From: JBBQZO01 sp038207625 | GTDB taxonomy: Bacteria; Pseudomonadota; Gammaproteobacteria; Burkholderiales; Burkholderiaceae_D | DNA length: 64,000 nt | Assembly: GCA_038207625.1 (NCBI GenBank) | Contig: JBBQZO010000024.1 | Span: 35,265 to 99,264 of the forward strand | Direction of reading: 5' to 3' | Shown here: in pieces, positions 8,308 through 17,021 of the stretch | How the letters are laid out: the number at the start of each line of letters is the position of its first letter | How positions within the stretch are numbered: the first letter of the stretch is position 1 | Position numbers and translations under genes: made by a program | The notes under the pieces: generated by a model | What the model saw: only the letters and a program-made list of their open reading frames with translations | The model's database searches: none | Told to the model about the DNA's origin: nothing

Positions 8308-8324
8308 AAATTCGTATTGAACGA

Positions 8325-8356
8325 GGGTCCAGAGAGCAATCTCCGGACCCTTTTTT
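8325..8356 (+). terminator. Rho-independent terminator of the second tRNA-Arg
   Basis: GGGTCC with an inner GAG pairs with CTC and GGACCC (one mismatch between the two stem parts), followed by six T residues. The position relative to the tRNA equals that of the terminator after the first copy, but the stem sequence is unrelated. Confidence 0.85.
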
Positions 8357-8484
8357 GATTTGCGGACACAGCGCGCTGGACCGACTCGGCGACAGCCATG
8401 GGAAGTCGGGCTACCCACGTCGATCGTGACGCAGCACTAACCTGCGCTCATGGGGGGCAAGCGGCGACCGATTGCCCCAGATAG

Positions 8485-8512
8485 AAAAAGCCCGCATCAC
8501 GGCGGGCTTTTT
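8485..8512. terminator. Bidirectional terminator downstream of the lipoprotein gene
   Basis: The inverted repeat AAAAAGCCCGC / GCGGGCTTTTT flanks a 6-base loop and carries A5 on one side and T5 on the other, so it can act on both strands. It lies 32 bases beyond the stop of the lipoprotein gene and downstream of the tRNA. Confidence 0.85.
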
Positions 8513-8544
8513 GGCACGGCTCTTCAGACGCGTATCAAGCCAGA

Positions 8545-9813
8545 CTAATCTTTGTCCAGGTTCTGTACGGCGCGTCGCAACGCCAGTTCGTGTGCCATGC
8601 CGCCGCTGACGTACTCCGACTTTCTGGCCATCACCCAGTCGACGACGTCCTTCTTGTACCACGGCGAGCTTGGATTGATTTGCGGATGGGATGCCCGCAG
8701 CTGCGCCAACGTTCGTTCATAGATGCCATCGCTTGCAAACTGCGCGGCAGGGCCCGCAGGCGCGCCCTGATCCTGCATCCGATACGCAGGTTCGCCAGTT
8801 GTCACACCAGACTGGGTAACGTTGTCGTCCGCCGGACCCTGTTCAGCCACCGATGGTGCAGCAGCAACCGATGCCGCTACAACGACCGGCGCAGCGGCAG
8901 CAACCGGAACAGCGGCGGTAACCGGCGCAGCGGCGGCAACCGGCGCAGGCGCGACGGACGCCACCGGCACAAACGGCGCTGGCGACGCGAGTGCAACTGC
9001 GCTCACGTTGCGCACCGGCGCGACAGGGGCTGCGTCGCGAGCAGGCGCAGACGCCACCTTGGCGAGCTCTTTCGCTGGCACTGTCCGCGCAACTGGCGTT
9101 GTCGGCGCAACATCGGACACTGCCGGCGTTCTCGTCGCGCCCACATGCGCCAGATCTTTCGTCAACAACATCTCCGCCGCCAGCGTTTGCACGCAGTTGT
9201 CAGCGGCCAGCGCCAGCTCTTTCTTCAATCCGGCCGCCTGGTTGTCGACGAATTCATCATAGGTAGGCGCCCCCACATCGGACTCGGGAAAGTGCTTGCA
9301 AACGCCTTCTGCCACCACGTTCTTGGTCTCGGTGTCGATCAGGCGGGCCTTGGCGCTGTACATCAGGTGATAGTGCGTCCAATTGCTCGAAAAATAGAGC
9401 ATGGTCCAACCTGTCGTTTGCACGTCGAGCACGAAACGGGCCGCACCGCGCGCCGCGTTGGCCACCTGTGACGGATCGTCCCCACTGACGGCGACGGCCG
9501 GCGTGACGACACGCGTTCCATGCGAATTCGTCAGCACCGCCATCAGGCCGGCGGCGATCGCCGGGGCAGGATCGGCCACATTGTTCTTGGCGACGATGCT
9601 ATTGCCGTTCGAGACGGCGGCCAGGCCGCCGATCAGACCGAACACCGCATTACCGGGACTAAACGCGGTGAAACTCGGCACCGCCCGGGTGGTACTGGTG
9701 ATCGTTTGGTGCTTCAGCACGGCCGCCGATTGCGCACTGATCGTCTGCTTGGTGACTGTGGCGCAACCCGTGGCGATCATTGCTACGCTTGAAACTAGTA
9801 ATATCTTTCGCAT
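8545..9813 (-). CDS. Putative lipoprotein with Ala/Pro/Val-rich linker
   Basis: This 422-residue protein has a lipobox (MIATGC, lipidated Cys17), so it should be anchored to a membrane after processing. Residues about 25-225 form a globular part that I do not recognise, with paired Cys in CKHFPE and DNCVQT. A long low-complexity stretch (about 230-330) is built of Ala, Pro and Val with VAAAAP-type units and probably spans the periplasm. A short charged C-terminal part follows, with SSPWYKKDVVDWV. The layout of lipid anchor, domain, flexible linker and distal domain suggests an envelope-spanning role. A bidirectional terminator follows at 8485-8512. Confidence 0.75.
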   Translation of the reverse strand: MRKILLVSSVAMIATGCATVTKQTISAQSAAVLKHQTITSTTRAVPSFTAFSPGNAVFGLIGGLAAVSNGNSIVAKNNVADPAPAIAAGLMAVLTNSHGTRVVTPAVAVSGDDPSQVANAARGAARFVLDVQTTGWTMLYFSSNWTHYHLMYSAKARLIDTETKNVVAEGVCKHFPESDVGAPTYDEFVDNQAAGLKKELALAADNCVQTLAAEMLLTKDLAHVGATRTPAVSDVAPTTPVARTVPAKELAKVASAPARDAAPVAPVRNVSAVALASPAPFVPVASVAPAPVAAAAPVTAAVPVAAAAPVVVAASVAAAPSVAEQGPADDNVTQSGVTTGEPAYRMQDQGAPAGPAAQFASDGIYERTLAQLRASHPQINPSSPWYKKDVVDWVMARKSEYVSGGMAHELALRRAVQNLDKD

Positions 9814-10318
9814 GTGCGAGTCCCATTTCTAAGGGATTGAAAAAATATCAAGGACGTCGGCCCTGTTGCGCCGCAGCAGCGGTACGAACAAGCCCGGCGC
9901 AACCTCGGGTTAAGTGTGCGCGAACGCGCGGCGCAATCCGATCAACGCCACCAGAACCATGCACTGGCACAGCCAGCGACGCGAAGCAAGGTGGTGCGAC
10001 GCACAAGCATGCCGCAAAGCAATTTATTTTCTATCGCAAGAGCATACCACGAACCATTTGCAATTTGCCAATAATGGTTCGAATATTGCACCTCTCCGAA
10101 CCGCACACTGAGTGATGTCTGCGCCATCTGGCGGCTGTGGCGCCGCGACGGCAAGGACGCCACACCGCGCCCCCTTCAATCGGCCACCGTGCAGACCGCA
10201 TGCGTAGCTGGTCATATCAAACTGTTTATATTTCATGCAATAGCTTAATATGGTGCAGCGTGCCCGCGACGACGCCGGCATCGACGATCGACGACGACCT
10301 GTACATGGAGTTCCACTG
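9814..10318. other. 505-base intergenic region between divergent genes
   Basis: No supported coding sequence. It separates the divergent lipoprotein and CocE-type hydrolase genes. It is locally AT-rich (about 10020-10090 and 10215-10250), which suits promoters for both genes; a possible -10 for the hydrolase is TAATAT at 10246-10251. It contains the perfect inverted repeat at 10051-10080 listed separately. Confidence 0.6.
10051..10080. repeat. Perfect 8-bp inverted repeat, candidate operator
   Basis: GAACCATT at 10051-10058 and AATGGTTC at 10073-10080 form exact inverted half-sites with a 14-base AT-rich spacer. Half-site centres are 22 bases apart, about two helical turns, as for dimeric repressors. 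The site lies between two divergent promoters. No regulator gene is adjacent. Confidence 0.5.
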
Positions 10319-12241
10319 ATGAGTTTTGCCCTGCCACGCACCATCATCGCTGCCGCCCTGCTGACCCTGTTCGGCAGCGCCTGCGCCCAGACCCCGGCCA
10401 TGCTGGCGGACGTTCCGAAAAGCTTCGAAGCCCCCAAGACGGCCAACGACTACGACAAGCGCGTGCTGATGATCCCCATGCGCGACGGCACCAAGCTGTA
10501 CACGGTGGTGGTGCTGCCCAAAAACGCCAAGGGCGCACCCATTTTGCTCACGCGCACGCCCTACAACGCGGCCAAACGGGCCGCGCGCTTTGACAGCGTG
10601 CACATGCAGGCGATCCTGCCGCAAGGCGACGACGTATTCGTCGCCGGCGGGTATATTCGCGTGTTTCAGGACGTGCGCGGCAAGCACGGTTCCGAGGGCG
10701 AGTACGTGATGACTCGCCCGCTGCGCGGCCCGCTCAACGCCAGCGCCATCGACCATGCGACGGACGCGTGGGACACCATCGACTACCTGGTCAAGCACCT
10801 GCCCGAATCGAACGGCAAGGTCGGCATGATCGGCTCGTCGTATGAAGGCTTCACGGTGGTGATGGCGCTGATCAACCCCCATCCGGCGCTGAAGGTGGCC
10901 GCACCAGAGAGCCCAATGGTCGATGGCTGGATGGGCGACGACTGGTTCCATCATGGCGCCTTCCGCCAGAACAACCTCGACTACTTCACCGAGCAGACCA
11001 GCCTGCGCGGCGAAGGCGAAAGCATCGTGCGCCAGGGCAGCGACGACTATGACAATTTCCGCCGCGCCGGCTCGACCGGCGACTTCGCACGGGCCGCGGG
11101 GCTGGACCAGCTGCCCTACTGGCGCAAGCTGTCCGAGCACCCCGCCTACGACAGCTATTGGCAGAATCAGGCGCTTGACAAGATCATGGCCAGCCAACCC
11201 TTGAAAGTGCCCACCATGTGGCTGCAGGGCTTGTGGGACCAGGAGGACATGTGGGGCGCGATCCACTCCTACGCGGCAACCGAGCCGAAGGACGTCGCCA
11301 ACGACAAGAACTTCCTGGTGATGGGACCGTGGCGCCACAGCGGCGTCAACTACGACGGTTCCGCTCTCGGCCCGCTCAAGTTCGACGGCGACACGGCGCT
11401 GCAATTCCGGCGCGACGTGCTGCGCCCCTTCTTCGACCAGTACCTGAAAGACGGCGCGCCGAAGGCCGACACGCCGCCCGTGTTCATCTACAACACCGGG
11501 GAAAACCATTGGGACCGGCTGCAGCACTGGCCGCTGGCCTGCGATGGCGGCTGCGCCGTCCAGTCCAAGCCCTTGTACCTGCGCGCCGGAGCGGCGCTGT
11601 CGTTCACGGCGCCCGACGGCGCCGGCCCGGCTTATGACGAGTACGTATCGGACCCGGCCAAGCCGGTGCCCTACTTGCCACGTCCGATCCACTTTACCGA
11701 CGGCGACGTCTGGAAGCCCTGGCTGGTTAGCGACCAGCGCAGCGTGGTCGACCGCACCGATGTGCTCAGCTACACCACCGAACCGTTGAACGCGCCGCTC
11801 AAGATCAGTGGCGCGCCCTTCGTCAACCTGGTCGCCTCGACCAGCGGCACCGACAGCGACTGGGTCGTCAAGCTGATCGACGTGTATCCGGACGAGGTGC
11901 CCGGCCAGCCGGCCATGGGTGGCTACCAGCTGGCCGTGGGCATGGACATCTTCCGCGGGCGCTACCGCGAAAGCTTCGCCGCGCCCAAGGCGATCGCGCC
12001 GAACCAGGCGCTGGCCTACAAGTTCACGCTGCCAACCGCCAACCACACCTTCCTGCCAGGCCACCGGATCATGGTGCAGGTGCAGTCGAGCTGGTTCCCG
12101 CTGTACGATCGCAATCCGCAAAGCTTCGTGCCGAACATCTTCTTTGCCAAGCCGGCGGACTACGTGAAGGCCACCCAGCGCGTGTATCACGCCAACGACG
12201 CGGCCAGCTTTATATCGATGCCAGTGGTCGACATCAAGTAA
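10319..12241 (+). CDS. Secreted CocE/NonD family alpha/beta-hydrolase (S15 type)
   Basis: This 640-residue protein has a signal peptide (residues 1-23, SACAQ) followed by an alpha/beta-hydrolase domain with the nucleophile motif GSSYEG (Ser174), a helical cap, and a C-terminal jelly-roll domain (about residues 420-640). This is the layout of cocaine esterase, X-Pro dipeptidyl peptidase and glutaryl-acylase relatives. An early MRDGTKLYTVVVLPKN motif and RTPYNA are typical. It probably hydrolyses an ester or amide outside the cytoplasm, and the substrate is unknown. ATG 10319 has GGAG eight bases upstream and starts the signal peptide, so the longer frame from 10250 is rejected. Confidence 0.92.
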   Translation: MSFALPRTIIAAALLTLFGSACAQTPAMLADVPKSFEAPKTANDYDKRVLMIPMRDGTKLYTVVVLPKNAKGAPILLTRTPYNAAKRAARFDSVHMQAILPQGDDVFVAGGYIRVFQDVRGKHGSEGEYVMTRPLRGPLNASAIDHATDAWDTIDYLVKHLPESNGKVGMIGSSYEGFTVVMALINPHPALKVAAPESPMVDGWMGDDWFHHGAFRQNNLDYFTEQTSLRGEGESIVRQGSDDYDNFRRAGSTGDFARAAGLDQLPYWRKLSEHPAYDSYWQNQALDKIMASQPLKVPTMWLQGLWDQEDMWGAIHSYAATEPKDVANDKNFLVMGPWRHSGVNYDGSALGPLKFDGDTALQFRRDVLRPFFDQYLKDGAPKADTPPVFIYNTGENHWDRLQHWPLACDGGCAVQSKPLYLRAGAALSFTAPDGAGPAYDEYVSDPAKPVPYLPRPIHFTDGDVWKPWLVSDQRSVVDRTDVLSYTTEPLNAPLKISGAPFVNLVASTSGTDSDWVVKLIDVYPDEVPGQPAMGGYQLAVGMDIFRGRYRESFAAPKAIAPNQALAYKFTLPTANHTFLPGHRIMVQVQSSWFPLYDRNPQSFVPNIFFAKPADYVKATQRVYHANDAASFISMPVVDIK

Positions 12242-12286
12242 GCGTTCAAACGGCCTGCCCGCCAGCGGCGGCGCAGGCGCAGCGCG

Positions 12287-13600
12287 TCACGGATTCGGTA
12301 TCGTCACGCGCAACCGGGCGCCACCGAGCGCCGATTGGTCAATCTCGATCTGCCCGCCATGAATGCGCAGCGCCGTCTGCGCGATCGCCAAACCCAGGCC
12401 GAAGCCGCCGGCGCCGCCGCCCTGCTCGCGTGCGAGTCGATAAAACGCTTCGAACACCCGCTCGCGCTCCTCGGGCGGAATGCCCGGACCGTCGTCTTCA
12501 ATCATTACCAGCACAGTGGCCGGGTCGAGCCGGCGGGCCGACATCCGCACGCGCGTGCCCGCGTACTTGGCCGCGTTGCCCAGCAGGTTGCCCAGCGCGC
12601 GCGCGAGCAGGCGCGCGTCGCCCACCACCTCGCCCAACTCGGCCGGCACATCGCAGTCGAGGCGCTTGCCGCGCAAGCCCGCCTCGAGGTTCTGCGCACA
12701 CGCCTGCAACAGCGGGCCGATCGCAAACGCCACCCGGCGCACCGATTGCGGATGATCGAGCTGGGTCAGGCTCAATAATTCGCTGACCAAGGCGTTGAGT
12801 TCGACAACATCGTTTTCCAGTGCATCGATGCGCCCGTCCAAAGCCCCGTTGGCGGCCGCCTTGCGCAGCAGTTCGAGCCCGAACTCTAGCCGGGCGATCG
12901 GCGTGCGCAACTCGTGCGAGACCGAATGGAGCAGAGTCTTGCGCGCCTCGAGCAGCCGCTCGATACGCCCGGCCATCTCGTTGATGCGCGCCGCCAGCGG
13001 ATAGATGCTGGACGTCTTGGCTACCTGCGCGCGCGCGTCAAGCTGGCCTTCGCCGACCTGGTCGGCTACGCGCGCCAGTGCCTGCAGGCTGCGCCAGTGC
13101 CGGCGCGACCACCAGCCGATGGGCAGCAGCAGGAACAGCGCGATGACCACGACGCGGATCGCCTCCATGCGCAGCGCCAGCGCCACATCGATCGGCAAAT
13201 GCTGCGCGTGGATCACCTCCGTGTCGCTGTCGATGTAGCGACTGCCGTTCAGGTCAACGCGGCGAAAAAACGATTTGCTGGCCACATCGATCACCAGCGC
13301 GCCATGCAGCAGCGCCGCGCGCTTGGCCTCGGGCAGCCGGGCCAGCGCGCTCGCCAAGGGCAGCAGTTCCAGGTCCAGCTCAGACACTTCGCGCACCTTG
13401 TTCAAACGCACCAGCCATTCATCGGCAGGCGCCTTATCGACGTACTGCTCGAGCAAGAACACCTGGCCGGAAGCCTGCTTGAGCGCGATGTCGTCAAGCG
13501 GATCGCCAAACAGGTGACTGAAGATGATGTAGGTGACACCGGTCGCCAGCACGATCGCCAGCAATACCAGCACCACGAAGCGCAGGAAAAGACGGTTCAT
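12287..13600 (-). CDS. Sensor histidine kinase (RstB-like, OmpR partner)
   Basis: A 437-residue inner-membrane kinase. TM1 lies at about residues 7-28, a periplasmic sensor of about 115 residues follows, TM2 is near 148-166, then HAMP. The dimerisation/phosphoacceptor helix carries HSVSHELRTPIARLEFG (phosphorylated His), and the HATPase domain has the N, G1 (DDGPGIP) and G2 (GFGLGLAIAQ) boxes. The gene follows the response-regulator gene, with 3 bases between them on the same strand, so the two form an operon with the regulator first. The input signal is unknown. An outer-membrane barrel gene is divergent from the pair and may be a target. Confidence 0.93.
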   Translation of the reverse strand: MNRLFLRFVVLVLLAIVLATGVTYIIFSHLFGDPLDDIALKQASGQVFLLEQYVDKAPADEWLVRLNKVREVSELDLELLPLASALARLPEAKRAALLHGALVIDVASKSFFRRVDLNGSRYIDSDTEVIHAQHLPIDVALALRMEAIRVVVIALFLLLPIGWWSRRHWRSLQALARVADQVGEGQLDARAQVAKTSSIYPLAARINEMAGRIERLLEARKTLLHSVSHELRTPIARLEFGLELLRKAAANGALDGRIDALENDVVELNALVSELLSLTQLDHPQSVRRVAFAIGPLLQACAQNLEAGLRGKRLDCDVPAELGEVVGDARLLARALGNLLGNAAKYAGTRVRMSARRLDPATVLVMIEDDGPGIPPEERERVFEAFYRLAREQGGGAGGFGLGLAIAQTALRIHGGQIEIDQSALGGARLRVTIPNP

Positions 13601-13603
13601 CGT

Positions 13604-14290
13604 CTACGACCAGGCGGCCGGACTGAACAGATAGCCTTCGCCCCACACGGTCTTGATTTTTTCGGCGTTGGCGTCGTCGAACTTGCGCCGCAGCCGCGAG
13701 ATGCAGTTGTCGATGCTGCGATCGAGGCCGTCGAATTCGATGCCGCGCATCTTCACCAGGATGTCGTTGCGCGAGAGCACCTGGCCGGACGCTTCGGCCA
13801 GGATCAGAAACAGCTTGAACTCGGCGCTGTTCATGGCGATCTCGCCACCGTGCCAGAACACCGCGCGGTTTTGCTTCGACACGCGCAGCGCGCCGATCAC
13901 CAGTTCGCTCGACGCGGGCGGCGCGGGCGCCTCGACACGGCGCATCAGCGCGCGCAAACGCGCCAGCAGCACACGCGGCTGGATCGGCTTGTTGACGTAG
14001 TCGTCGGCGCCCTGCTCGAGCCCCGACACCTCGTCGAACATGTCTTCGCGCGCGGTCAGGATCAGCACCGGCACGCTGCTCACCTGGCGGATCTGGCGGC
14101 ACACCACCATCCCGTCCATGCCCGGCAGCGTCAGGTCGAGTACCACCAGCGCCGGCAAGGTGGCATTGAAATGCGCCAGCGCGGTGTCGCCGCGACCAAC
14201 CACATCGACCGTGAATTCGTATTCATCGAGGTATTCCTTGACCAGCGCGGCCAGCCGCGCATCGTCCTCCACCAGCATTACTCGCACCAT
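13604..14290 (-). CDS. OmpR/RstA-family response regulator
   Basis: A 228-residue regulator. The receiver domain has the acidic pair VEDD at the start, phosphoacceptor Asp in LVVLDLTLPGMDG (about residue 51), the conserved Thr in LILTARED and Lys in YVNKPIQP. The C-terminal winged helix carries LSRNDILVKMRG and a recognition helix ending DRSIDNCISRLRRKF. The open frame extends upstream, but ATG 14290 follows GGGAG and begins the beta-strand of the receiver. It is transcribed ahead of the kinase gene and is divergent from an OmpA-like barrel gene at 14488, the nearest plausible target. Confidence 0.94.
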   Translation of the reverse strand: MVRVMLVEDDARLAALVKEYLDEYEFTVDVVGRGDTALAHFNATLPALVVLDLTLPGMDGMVVCRQIRQVSSVPVLILTAREDMFDEVSGLEQGADDYVNKPIQPRVLLARLRALMRRVEAPAPPASSELVIGALRVSKQNRAVFWHGGEIAMNSAEFKLFLILAEASGQVLSRNDILVKMRGIEFDGLDRSIDNCISRLRRKFDDANAEKIKTVWGEGYLFSPAAWS

Positions 14291-14487
14291 CGCCGCTCCC
14301 TGTTTGGGCGCCATTGTATAAGAGCGGCGCGCGCATCGGGGCATTCCGACAATCGCATACACGGGCGTACATTTGAACGACAAATGACGCGTACAAATCG
14401 ATGACAATTGCACGACAGTTTGGAGCGGATTTCGCTCGGGGCAATCGCTAACATGCATAGCTCTTACCCCAACCATGAAAGTGAAGC

Positions 14488-15072
14488 ATGCACAAAATCC
14501 TCAGCTGCGCCATCCTGATCGGCGGCGCCTGCGCCACCCAATTCGCTAGCGCCGTCGACTACTACGTGGCCGCCTCGGCCAGCCCGAACGGCCGCGCCAA
14601 AGCTCATCTGGTCGGCGACGGCGTCGATTTCAACGGCGACAGCAGCAATCGCCCGGTCGGCCTGGCGCTGGCGGGAGGGCTGAGCCTGAGCGCCAACTTC
14701 GGCGTCGAGATGGGCTACCATCGCTTTGGCACCGCCGATTTCGATATCGGCAGCGGCATCACGGCCGCCGTCGCATCACACGCCTACCACCTTGCCGGCA
14801 CCGCAAGCTGGCCCATCAACGAGCAATGGTCGCTGACCGGAAAACTCGGGCTGGCGCGCCGTCACGTGGAGGTTTCAGCGAGCGGGCACGGCGAGTCGGA
14901 CAGCATCAGCGGCAATAGCTCGGGCGTGTATGCCAGCGTAGGCGGGGCATACATCATCAACAAAAATCTGGCCGTGACGGCCGAACTGGAGCGCTACGGC
15001 AATCCCAGCGTCATCAATACCTTCAGCTGGGGCATGAACGCGCTGTCGCTGGGCCTGCGCTACACGTTTTAA
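14488..15072 (+). CDS. OmpA-like outer-membrane beta-barrel protein
   Basis: This 194-residue protein has a signal peptide (about residues 1-22, QFASA) and alternating amphipathic strands ending in the aromatic C-terminus GLRYTF, which is the Bam recognition signature of outer-membrane barrels. Length and strand count suit an 8-stranded OmpA/OmpX/Ail-type barrel. There is no C-terminal peptidoglycan-binding domain. It lies about 200 bases from the divergent response-regulator gene. Possible roles are surface adhesion or resistance, but none can be shown here. Confidence 0.85.
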   Translation: MHKILSCAILIGGACATQFASAVDYYVAASASPNGRAKAHLVGDGVDFNGDSSNRPVGLALAGGLSLSANFGVEMGYHRFGTADFDIGSGITAAVASHAYHLAGTASWPINEQWSLTGKLGLARRHVEVSASGHGESDSISGNSSGVYASVGGAYIINKNLAVTAELERYGNPSVINTFSWGMNALSLGLRYTF

Positions 15073-15170
15073 TTCGGCGCGCCCCGTTTGACATTAGAAT
15101 GCGGCTGGGCTGGACTTTCCACGCGCGCCGGTCCGCCGCAACCCACCAACCCGATCACGACCCAATACTG

Positions 15171-15941
15171 ATGAAAAAGCTGTTCCTGATTCTCTCCTGC
15201 TGCGCCAGTTCCGCCTTCGCCCAAAGCGTCGGCAGCGACTTGATGCCCGACGGCAGCAAGGATATGTACGTCGGCTTGCGCATCTCGACGACCCCGCACT
15301 ATGCCAAGCTCAGCGATGAATGGACGTCGCTGACGCCCCTGTTGAAAATCGAGTGGAGCAGCGGCCTGTTCATGTACGGAAACGAGCTGGGCATGAAGCT
15401 CTCGTCCACGCCCGGCATCGAATACGGCCCCCTGTTGGGGTATCAGAACGGCCGCGCGCCGGCCGACGACTGGCGACTGCGCGGTAGCGAGACAATCGCC
15501 GGCACGTTCAACCCCGGCGCCTTCATCAACATCGATCTCGGCGCCCAGCTGCACCTGACCTCGTCGCTGTACTATCTGCACAGTGTCAATGGCCTGCAGC
15601 TGTTTACCGGACTACAGAAAACCTTCGCTGAGATTGCGCCCCACCACAGCGTGACCCTGTCGGCCGGCCTGATGCTGGCGAACCGGGCGACGATGCAACA
15701 GCAATACGGCATCAACCACGCTGCCGCGGCCGCAGCCGGCGTCGAGCGCGACAATTATGCGCCCGGTGGCGGCCTGGTCAATGCGAGCGTCGGCGCCAAC
15801 TGGAATTGGGCACTTAGCAGCAGCTGGATGGTCAACTCCGGCGTGGCGCTGCGACGCCTGGGGCGCGATGCGGCGGACAGTCCAATTGTGGGACGACGCA
15901 ATCTGATCACCTATTCGACCGGCCTTGGTTACCGGTTCTAG
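15171..15941 (+). CDS. MipA/OmpV family outer-membrane protein
   Basis: This 256-residue protein has a signal peptide (residues 1-18, SSAFAQ) and a beta-barrel with features of the MipA/OmpV family: an early YVGLRI strand, the GLLxGYQ-like segment (GPLLGYQNGRAP), and the aromatic ending GLGYRF. MipA scaffolds murein enzymes in E. coli, and other family members are porin-like. It is preceded by the OmpA-like gene and followed after 17 bases by an unknown secreted protein on the same strand, so a three-gene envelope operon is possible. The ATG at 15171 starts the signal peptide; upstream in-frame sequence is not used. Confidence 0.85.
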   Translation: MKKLFLILSCCASSAFAQSVGSDLMPDGSKDMYVGLRISTTPHYAKLSDEWTSLTPLLKIEWSSGLFMYGNELGMKLSSTPGIEYGPLLGYQNGRAPADDWRLRGSETIAGTFNPGAFINIDLGAQLHLTSSLYYLHSVNGLQLFTGLQKTFAEIAPHHSVTLSAGLMLANRATMQQQYGINHAAAAAAGVERDNYAPGGGLVNASVGANWNWALSSSWMVNSGVALRRLGRDAADSPIVGRRNLITYSTGLGYRF

Positions 15942-15958
15942 CCAGCACGGACACGCTC

Positions 15959-16687
15959 ATGATCAAGCAAATCTCAGCCGTATGCGCCGCCTTGTATCTG
16001 GTGGCCGGCGCCGCGCTGGCGCAGTCGCCCCCCGTGCGTGCGCCCGACGCCGCTGCCGGTAGCGACTGGGTCGCCTATCGGGACGCGTATCGCGCGATGA
16101 TCTTGCTTGAAAAATACGGCAAGCCCAAGCAATTCCTGCAGCACCACTACCGCGTCGCGCCGCGCGACAAAGCCACTGCGCTGGACGGCGTGCGCCTGAC
16201 CATCAACAGCAAGTCGATGCATCTGAACCTGGTGCTCGACGCGCTTGGACGCACCGCGTTTCCGCTGTCGAAAGCGGCCTATGACGACAACGCCGAGATC
16301 AGCATCAATCGCAAGGCCGGTCTGTTCGAGTTTGGCGTGTGGCTATCGATCGTCACGCGCAGCGATGGCGTGTACGAGGTGGCCGACCTGCGCACCGCCT
16401 GCGACCAGTTGCTCGCCTACCTGCGCGATATCAACAGTCGCTGGGGCGGCGCCAAGAAGTGCGTCGGCGTCCAGTTCGCCTACGCGCAAGGTGAAGCGGC
16501 GCCCGATGTCAAGTGGCGCCAGGCGGAACACGCGCCCATGGCGTTGCCGGTCAAGGACGGGCCGGCCTATCCCGGCGACGCGGTCAATAATTTCAAGGTG
16601 GTCGCGCTCAGTTTCGCACCACTGCCGGCCGGCGCCCAGGTGCTCAGCCGCAGCATGCCGCTGGCGATCACGCCGCTGTTCGAATAA
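15959..16687 (+). CDS. Secreted protein of unknown function (DUF2987-like)
   Basis: This 242-residue protein has a signal peptide (residues 1-21, AALAQ). The mature part has strands and helices typical of a compact periplasmic domain and two Cys (in RTACDQLL and AKKCVGVQF) that could form a disulfide. The layout resembles DUF2987, which has no known function. It begins 17 bases after the MipA/OmpV gene on the same strand and is likely co-transcribed. Start: ATG at 15959 directly before the signal peptide. Confidence 0.72.
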   Translation: MIKQISAVCAALYLVAGAALAQSPPVRAPDAAAGSDWVAYRDAYRAMILLEKYGKPKQFLQHHYRVAPRDKATALDGVRLTINSKSMHLNLVLDALGRTAFPLSKAAYDDNAEISINRKAGLFEFGVWLSIVTRSDGVYEVADLRTACDQLLAYLRDINSRWGGAKKCVGVQFAYAQGEAAPDVKWRQAEHAPMALPVKDGPAYPGDAVNNFKVVALSFAPLPAGAQVLSRSMPLAITPLFE

Positions 16688-16708
16688 GGCGGCGGGCGGC
16701 GCGCATCG

Positions 16709-16939
16709 TCAGCCCAGCCCGTACTCGGCGGCGGCTTTGGCCGCCCACAACGCTTCCTTGTAACTGGCGTAGGGAATGTCGTAGCTGTCGATGTTGCCGG
16801 CGGCATCGATGAACTTGGTCCACCACCCGGCTGTGTCCGGCACTACCGCGATATCGCCCGGCTGGCAGTGCGCCGCGATCGTTTCGTGCAGGTCGAGGAC
16901 GACGATGTTGACCTGCCGGTGTCTGACGATGGTTGCCAT
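16709..16939 (-). CDS. Small protein of unknown function downstream of the GGGCT repeat
   Basis: This 76-residue soluble protein begins MATIVRHRQVNIVVLDLH and ends in a helical AALWAAKAAAEYGLG-like segment. No family is recognised. ATG 16939 follows AGGGGCAGC, a good ribosome site. The same frame stays open upstream through a pentanucleotide microsatellite (17022-17113), where it would encode AQPSP repeats, but a start there has no ribosome site and is less likely. The microsatellite begins 83 bases upstream of the ATG, so repeat-number change could alter promoter spacing or leader structure. Confidence 0.65.
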   Translation of the reverse strand: MATIVRHRQVNIVVLDLHETIAAHCQPGDIAVVPDTAGWWTKFIDAAGNIDSYDIPYASYKEALWAAKAAAEYGLG

Positions 16940-17021
16940 GCGCTGCCCCTGGTCTGCGCGCGCGGAGTCGCGCTGTCGTTCATGATAGCGCAATGATATG
17001 ATTGTGCAAACGTCTTCCGGT

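Noticed and set aside
10226..12190. 654-codon minus-strand frame opposite the CocE-type hydrolase
   Set aside because: It is a shadow in a high-GC region: Val/Ala/Arg/His-rich with no recognisable domain, while the plus-strand protein has a signal peptide and catalytic motif.
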